Shown here piece after piece: positions 38,801 through 47,800 of a DNA stretch of 64,000 nt. The notes beneath the pieces were generated by a model. The model was not told where the DNA came from. It saw nothing but the letters and a program-made list of their open reading frames with translations, and ran no database searches. Position 1 is the first letter of the stretch. Every line of letters starts with the position of its first letter. The position numbers and the translations under genes are program-made. The DNA comes from Tribonema minus (taxonomy: Eukaryota > Sar > Xanthophyceae > Tribonematales > Tribonemataceae), in the NCBI GenBank assembly GCA_017506865.1, contig JAFCMP010000546.1, positions 496,001-560,000 on the forward strand. Direction: 5' to 3'.

Positions 38801-41800
38801 ACTAAGGACCGTCGCGTCCGTGCTGCACGGGCAGGTGGACGATGATCTGACCTGATGCTCTTCCTGTTGCCGCCATAGTCTCACAATATAATGTATCGCA
38901 ATGTGCCGCACTGCCGCCGCCGCCGCCGCCGCGCAGCTGGTGTCGCTGCACGTGGATGGCGTCACGCTGGCGAAGCGCAGCCGCAGCGACAGGACGGTCG
39001 CGTCGGTGCTGCACGTGCAGCTGGACGACATGCGCCCGCGCGCGCGCTTCCCCGTTGTCATGCAGCCCGTCGACAGCGGTGAGCGCTGCCTGCGCTCTGT
39101 CTGCGAGTGTGTTTCCAAGTCAGACCGTCGATTGCCTGAAACAGAAGAAATATTTCAGTACGTGCTGGAGTTTCTTACGTGCTATGTATACGAGCAGCTG
39201 CAAATACATAAGATGTGCTTATACACTTGTGTAATTGGGTGTGCCCGCTCTGCGCATGTGTTTTCAAGTACAATCTCAAGTACCTTCAGCTGCACCATTG
39301 GTGTGTGCATGATTGCGTGTGTGCGATGTGCATGCTTTCCTGTCGTACGACACCCTGTCACCACTGCATGCGATCCAACTTCCCTACAGGATGCCAGATT
39401 CGCAACACCAGCCGCGCTGTGAAGTACTGCAAGCTTTGCAACCCCCACACCATTGACAATTGCTCTCACGCTCCTCCGCGCAAGCAGCGCCTGAGCATCT
39501 CATTTTAACTCATGCACCAGCCCCCCAACACAGACAACACACTGAAAGTAAGTCGCACCCCCCGCAACCTCTACCATCACCTCCACCCCAACCCCAACCC
39601 CAACCGCCTGTGCAGGCTACAACAGTCACATGCGGCGGCGCGACAGCGGCGGCACAGGCGGCGGCGCCGCCGCCGCCGCGGTGCCCCCCGCCATACCGTT
39701 CGTGTGCATCCAGTACGAACGCGAGGTGGCGACGCTCGGCATGCCGCACTTCAAGTCCTTCGAGGTGGCGCTGCAGCAGTGCTGCGTGCGCGTCGACGTG
39801 GACTTTGTGCTGCACATACTGAGCATCGCCACGCGCGTGCTGCCGGAATTTACGGACTCCGCCGTGCTGGACAAGATGTCGCGGTGAGCGAGCTGTGACG
39901 CGCGTGCGTGCTGTGATCAGCAGCGCTCCGCGCACGCGCCTTAGGGTTCGGGTTAGGTTTTGGCTCAGGGTCAGGGCAGGGTTAGTGTTGCAATCGGGGT
40001 TAGGCTAAGAATAAGCATGAGGCGCAGTGCTGGGAAGGGGCGCCTCAGCATCAGCGTTGCATATCGGCATGTGCAGCTCCTGAAGCGCTATCCTGTGGCA
40101 CTACTGCGACGCATGCACGGCGCGCCGTTCACAGCCGTGTTTGGGCGCACTTCGCCTCTGACCTGAGCCCTTAATTCGCGTCAACGTTTGTGTACTCAAA
40201 CCATTGTGCTGCCATGTTATGAGCGTTGCCATGTGCATGCAGGGTGTTTTGTTGTGGTTTGAGGCCTTGCCATATTCGCCCCATTGTCTGTGGCAAGCGC
40301 AGTGCTCAGCATGCGTCATGTGCGCAAGCGTAGGCGGCGCAGCGCGCCCGCTGTCACGAATCTACTACCTACATTCCCGCTATAGTCAAGGTCAGCAGGG
40401 GGGCTAACCCTAACCCTCGCCCATCAACATGGCCAGTCCTTTTTAGTGCCGGCGAATACCTACCTGCCTCCGGCTCGCTGAGCGCGCTGCGGCCCACCAG
40501 ACGCTAACCCTAGCAACGTTGTCCCGACTAGTTGCCGAAAGTGATCACAAGTACCTACTGGTGGCTGACTCTGCTGACAAATATCTGCCTACCCGCGCCC
40601 CTCCGCCGCCGCCGCTGCCGCCGCTACCGCTGCCGCCGCCGCCGCCGCCGCTGCTGCTGCTGCGCAGCGCGGCCGCCAGCAGGCGCTGCGGCGCACCCTC
40701 ACCAACCGACCCCTAGCGACGTTGTCGTGAATGGTGGCTGAAAGTACTCACGACTACCTACTGATGGCTGAAGCGCTTATTATCGGCTAATTGACACCTA
40801 CCTGCCCCCACCCTGTCGCCGCCGCCGCCGCCGCTACTGCGCAGCGCGGCCGCCAAGCAGGCGCTGCGGCACACGCTCACCGCGCCCGCGCGCCACGACC
40901 ACTCCCTCGTGTACCTGGAGATGTTTCGGCACGCGCCCATCGCGGTGCAGCTCGAGCTATACGTGGGGCAGCGCGCGCTGTCGCTTGAGGTATGTATCTG
41001 TGCTTGAATACATACCCCTACCCCTATGTCCTCAACGTGGCCCCAACCGTACTGCATCTTGAGCTGCGCATTGGGCAGCGCGCGCTGTGTCGCAGTTGTA
41101 TACTTACCCCTATCCCTGCCGATAGCATGATGCTTATCCTGACCCTTAGCGTAACCCTGATACTGAGTGTGGCTCAAGCTATGGCGTGGGGCAGCGCGCG
41201 CTGTCCCTCGAGGTACGTATGCGCGCTTGCATATATACAGACCCCTACCTCTATCCACATCTTGATGCTCAGTTCAACCCTTAGCGTGACCCTGATGCTG
41301 AGTGCCGCGCGAGCTGTACGTTGGGCAGTGCGCGCTGTCGCTTGAGGTATGTATGCGCGCTCGTATATACATACCCTTACCTCTATCCTCATCGTGATGC
41401 TAATTTGAACCCTTAGCCTAACCGTGAGATTTAGGGTGGCTTGAGCTATACGTGGGGCTGCGCGCGCTGTGGTGCAGTCGCATACTTAACCCTACCCCTA
41501 TCGAAATCGTGATGCTAAACCTAACCCTCACCCTAACCCTGATTCTGAGGGTGGCCAGAGCTATGAGCGCACAGTCGTTCGAGTCACGTTCGTGCGCTCG
41601 TATACATATCAATACCCGTATCCTCATCGTGAAGCTAGTGTTGATCGCAACCCTAATGCTGCTCGAGCTGCGTGTGGGGCAGTGCGCGCTGTGCTTGCAG
41701 TCGTATACCTACCCCTACGCTTGTCCTGGTTTTGACGCTAGCCCTGACATTAACCCTTAGCCTAACCCTGATACTGAGCGTGGCTCGAACTATATGTAGG

Positions 41801-44800
41801 GCACTGTGTGCTGTCCCTCAAGGTGCATGCTGTACACGGAGGGGGCAGTGAGCGTTGCTGGCGGTCGGCGGACGCTGTGCGTGCAGCCGCATTTCTGTGG
41901 CGCATTTGTGGCTGCTGCGCCGTTGCTCCCGCAGACGACACGCGACTGGTGGTTCTCGGGTCGGGGTTAGGGTTAGGGGTAGGGTTAGGATTAGGATTAG
42001 GGTAAGGGTTAGGAGGAGGCGCACGCTGTGCAATTGCTCACCCGCAGACCACGCCGGCCATCGAGGACACTGATGCGGCGCGCAGCGTGGCAATTCTTGG
42101 CAGCAGGTTTCTGTCATAGCTCGGCGTCGCATGAGGCGCATGAAGCGCTCTCTCAACTCTCAAGATAAATGTTGGCATTGCATCGCAAAAACGCCGCTGC
42201 AGATGCTGGCCCACGAGGACCTCGACGCGGCAGGTGCCCTGGCAATGCTCAGCGGCGGTTTCCAATGATGCCGCTGTACTGATTCGCTTCTCGTTCCAGC
42301 ACAAGCTCATGCTCTTCCGTTCTACCGCAAGATCTCACTCACATTCAACAAGGTAGGCTCATCAGACACAACAGAAAACTGAACTTTTCACTTGAACAAA
42401 TGCCGCAGACGCTGGCCAACGAGGACCCCGACGCGGCGGGTGGCCTGGCAGTCCTCGGCGGCAGCTTCCTGAGCGCCGTGGGCGTCCTGGGCGGCACGCT
42501 GGCGCGCATCAGCCCGACGTTCGTCTTTGACGAGCTGCTGGTGACGCACTACTTTGGCAGCGCGCGCGAGCTCGCCGCGGCGCTCGCGCGGGGCCTCGTG
42601 CAACAGGGCGTTGCGCAGGGGTACAAGGTGCGTCCCCTTGCGTTGAAGTTAAATATGCACTACTCTGGCAGCGCGCGCGAGCTCGCTGCGGCGCTCGCAC
42701 GGGGCCTCGTGCTACAGGGCGTCCCGCAGGGGTACAAGGTGCGCCCCCTTCGGGTTTCAACAATTTAGTTGTGAGAATAATCATTTGATGAACGTAAGGG
42801 TTCCGCTGAGCTAGCGGAGGCGAAAGTGAGGGGCCTCGTGCAGCAGGGCATCGCGCAGGGGTACAACGTGCAACCTTAAATTGTGGTTAAATCCAGGGTC
42901 AGGATGAGCTCGTGAAAGCGCTCTGCCTGTTGCATTGAGATTGAGTTGAAGGTTGGAGTCAGGTTTGATGGTTGACGGTTGAAGTTGGGTATGTATGATG
43001 ATTAAGGCGCTGTGCATAGGTACAGGGTGTGGCCCCTTACACGAGAGTAACGTTTAGTAACAGGGCTACGGCTCGCGACGGCGCTCGCGCAGCCGGGCAG
43101 CGAGCGGAGCTATAAGGTGCGGCCTCGCATACAGGATCAAGTTCAAAAGACAACAATCCGTCCTTTTTGACGCACTCTCGTCAGTCGGCACCTGTGCAGG
43201 CGCGAGCATGGCTTTGCAACTGCTTTGCAACTGCATGCAGCTGCCAGTTGATTAAGTGTCTCGGAGCGCACCAGCTGCTTAGCCTTTGATAGGGCACTTC
43301 AAAGTACACTGCTGTCAATGTATAACAACTCAAGATACATCACTGCAGACAGCACACACACTCTGACCTCGCCACCGTGGCCAACGTCTGACCACTTTGC
43401 CTTGCTCTTGACACTCTTCTGCTTATCGACGACTGCACAGGTCGTGGGCTCCATGGAGCTGCTGGGGGACCCTCTGGCGCTGGTCAACAAGCTCAGCGAC
43501 AGCGTGCTGCAGTTCCTGCGCACGACGCAGGTGCGCAATGCGCCAAGTTCAAGTTTGAACTTCAATGACTTCAAGTGCAACTTCACAAAAGCGAGAATAC
43601 GCGCCTACGCCAAATTGCGCCTCGTCACTCTTCAGCGCCCACTGACTGCGCAGTTGCCTACTAGTAGTGCTGTGACACAATCTCGGCAGCAGCGTGCCTG
43701 CGAACAATGCTGCTGTGCAGGTCCCATGAGAATTTGTTGCATCTGCTGGTACTTAGCGTACGTACCTACAGCTCTCCAGGTTTTGAGCCAGTGGCGAAGC
43801 TGATATTGTGCAGTGACCCCGTGGCACTTACGAGGGCTAGTATTGGGGACGCTGCACTTGGCGATGGCGCGCTTCGGCTCCTGTACTCTTGTCTGCAGTG
43901 CAGTTGTGTACTCCAGTCTGAACTGACGCTTGCAACGCCATCGTCGTTGTCCATCAGCTGCATTTTGTGCAACGCTCTCCTGTGTGTGTGTGTGTGTCCG
44001 CACCGTGGCAATTTTCTCTGGCAGAACTGTTCATGTTTGAGTGCAATTTTCCGCTGCCGGGTCAAAAGCGCCATTTCACCAACTGCGGTGCACCGGGGGT
44101 CTGCCAAGCACAGCAGCGCTCGTCAGCAGCGTTCGTCAGCAGCGCTGTGAGAGACGCGCATTGCTGCGCGCGCAGGCAGTTCATAGCCGCTAACCCTAAC
44201 CCTGATAAAAGCCGTGACCTCATTTCCCCTTTGCAGGCGGAATTCAGGGGGGAGGAGCCCACGTTCGGCGCAGGCGCACGCATGCTGCTATTCATGAACC
44301 CAAATTTACAACCTAACCAACACCATAAAACTATCTCAACGCATCTGCCCCCATACACCAACCCCAATACCATTTGAAGCTGTAAACCCATCTCCCTCCA
44401 TGCAGGCGGAATTCAGGGGGGAGGAGCCCACGTTCGGCGCCGGCGCGCGCATGCTGATGTCCAGAAAACCAAAGTCACAACCTCACTAATTTCAGGAATC
44501 CATCTCAACGCCGCTTCCCCCATTTACAACCCCACTACCACATGAACTCGTAACCCCTTTAATCTCATCGCAGGCGGAATTCAGGGGGGAGGAGCCCACG
44601 TTTGGTGCGGGCGCGCGCATGCTAGTTTCGGGCGTTGTTGGCGGCGCCTTTGGCAGCGCGGCCAAGATTGCGGGGTCTCTGGAAGACGTCATTCGCGGCC
44701 TCAGCGGCACGGAGGTGGCGGACGCGGAGGGCGGCGGCGACACGCGCGTGCGCCACCTCAAGCACGGCTTCCAGAGGGGGGGGCAGGTATGTTCAAGCGT

Positions 44801-47800
44801 GTGCTTTCATGTGCTTCACGAAATACTCCGCATTCAGAGGTGAATCGCTCGTGCATGCGCCTTTTGCGAACACGTACACGTACTGTTATGCGCATGGTAG
44901 ATGCTCTGTTCATTCTTTGCACGACGCGCGCGTGCGCCACCTCAAGCACGGCTTTGAGAGGGGGGGGCAGGTATGTACTTATGCTTGATTCGCGCTAAGG
45001 GCGCAAATCATTATTTATATCATTATATATGTATATTAGTATTAATTCTCGCTTGGGCGGCGACACGCGAGTGCGCCACGTCAACCACAGCTTCCAGAGG
45101 GGGGGGCAGGGGTGTGCTTTTCGTTAATTCTTGCTCAGGATGCACGGCCCGAAAAGGCATGTACCTCAGAGCAGTTACTTCTATGTGCTTTACTTATGTA
45201 TGGTTTGTACAGCAGAGAAGGGGTGTGTGTGTGGGGGGGGAAGGGGGGGGGGGGGCGTGCGCCACCTCAAGCACGGTTTCCAGAGGGGAGGGCAGGTATG
45301 TATCTCAAAGCATTTGTGCTTTTATGTGCGTCATTGATTGCTATAAATCAGTGCTTTGTACAGGTTTCCGGGGGGGGGGCAAGATATGTTTTTCAAACCA
45401 TGTGCTCCTATGTGGCCGCGACACGCACGTGTGCCACATCAAGCACGGTTTCCAGAGGGGGGGGCAGGTATGTATTAATTCTCGCTTGTATGTACCAGTT
45501 CTCGCTGAGGAAGATGCACTTGTGCTTGATTCGCGCCCAGGGCGCAAAAGGTATCCATCAATTCTCTTTTGGGGCGCGGCACGCGCGTGCGCCACCTCAA
45601 GCACGGCTTCCAGACGGGGGGGGGGCAGATATGTTTGTCAAAGCATGTATTGGTATGCGCTTCATGAATATACTGCGCATGGCCTTCAGAGGCGGTGTGG
45701 TTCGTGCATGTGTCTCTTGCGAGAACATGTACGTGGACATGTACTGTTGTGTTCATGGTAGATGCGCTCTGTTTATTCTTTGCATGACACGCGCATGCGC
45801 CACCTCAAGCACAGCTTTCAGAGGGGGGGGCAGGTGTGTACCTCTTCAAATGTTCATACAATCTTCGTACAGCTTGGGGGGGGGGGGATATGTTGTTCAA
45901 AGCATGTATTTCACAGAGTACTCCGCATGGCATTCGGGGGGGCAAAGGGGGGCCGGCATGGATTTCAAAGCATGTGCTCTTATGTGCACTGTACGTTCTC
46001 CCTTTCTTCTTTGACTTTGAGGTACATGTAATGACTGCAGGCATATGGCCTAATGCAGACACGCCACGACAAGCATCTAATCCAACCAAACTGTGTGACA
46101 AGCTCTTCTTGGTGCTCTGGGAGCACTGCTGGTTTGCGATGTGTCTGTAATGTGGCGTGTGTGGCACCGCGTTCAAGCTTGCCCGATCGGCACTTGAATC
46201 GGACTCATTGATGCGACTCATTGTTCGCCACTGCCCCGCGCAGGTGCTGTATGACTCCATCCAGCAGGGCATCTCGGGACTGGTGGACCGACCCATGGAA
46301 GGCGCAAAGGTGAACACGGCTTATCCTTCATCTTTTTGACCCTAAACATCGGGATAATAAAGTGCACAGTGCTGTAAAGGCTCGTTCTTGCAGTGCAATT
46401 GCGGCAATGCTCATCAAGTATGTGAAGCTCTCCATCATGTTGCTCGGAGCAAAGGCTGACATTGGCTGCACGCACGATCGCTCCACAACAATCCATAGAG
46501 CGCACAGCTTTGAAGACTTTTTGTGTTGCGAACAAGAATATTGTTTGGGCACGGATACCAGATTGTCAATGTTTTGATTGATTGTTCTGGGGAAAATAGG
46601 GAACTGAAAGGGAAAGGTATGGCTCGAACCGGACCTGGCAGGAGCCCAGGGACTTTGTAAAGCTGCTCAAAAAAGCTCAGACACTGGCGCTGCTGCACAA
46701 TCGGGCGGGTGTTGCTACACAGCTTCCACTCGGCGCATGTGCATCGCGATGCGCGCCTCGCTCCACGGCTCAGTGCCTAACGAAGGCCCCGATAGGCTGA
46801 ACCACCGCATAAACTAGATCCGCTCGCTTTTCAACACGACACACAGTCATTATATGGCTATATAGTGCATGCGAAGCACAAACACGACATTGGACTCACG
46901 TGTCTAAGTATAATAATGAAACTGCACTGCCGGCCCAACAGGAGGAAGGCGTTGCGGGCTTCCTGACTGGCATGGCCAAGGGCATTGTGGTCGCCGTTGC
47001 CGCGCCCGTTGCCGGCGCGCTCGGAGCTGTGTCTAAGGTCACAGAGGGCGTGGACGCATCGACGCGCTACCGTCAATTGGAGAGGTACGATTTGCATGTA
47101 CGCGCGCATGATCTGCTTGAGGAGAAGATGTACTGTTTTGAGTATGCCCGCTTTTGCGCACACAAGGCTGCTTGGATTGCGAACGTAATGCGACCAAGCG
47201 AGTGAACGCACCATCAGGCGACTTGTGTTTCACAAGGGCCTCATACTTCTATCAACTTCGCTTGCCAATGGGGCGCGAACAGTCCACTTATCTTGCAATG
47301 CATTTGACGCAGGACCCCTTGTCCGAAGAGGGACTCAATCGCAAAAAGGCTTCCCCCTCTTCACACTACCTCTAACACCCCACAATAAGTACTTTGTTGA
47401 CCTTCTCTTGAGGGGCGTACACCCCATGAAATTTGCAATATGTGCAGCTCCAAAGCTCGTGAAATGCGTGTGCTCACAATGCATGATTCAGTTGTGTACT
47501 GCACATGCTCGTTATTGAGCCTGGCTCGGGGCTCGAAAATGCCCAGATGTTTGATGTCAAGCTTGCTACCAGCGTCTTCAAGCACCTTGGGACAAAGTGG
47601 GCCCAACGCGCGGCGGTGATCACTTCTGGACGACATTGCCAAGTAGTTGTACTTTGTATTTGCTTCTGCCTGGGGCACGAACAAGCCCGCCCTGCTTGGA
47701 TTGCGCACGTTAATCGAGTGCATAAACCATCAGATGGGCTTGCATCTCATGAAGGCCGCCACGTTGCACTGTTATTTCGTTGGACTGGTTCTTCTCTCCG

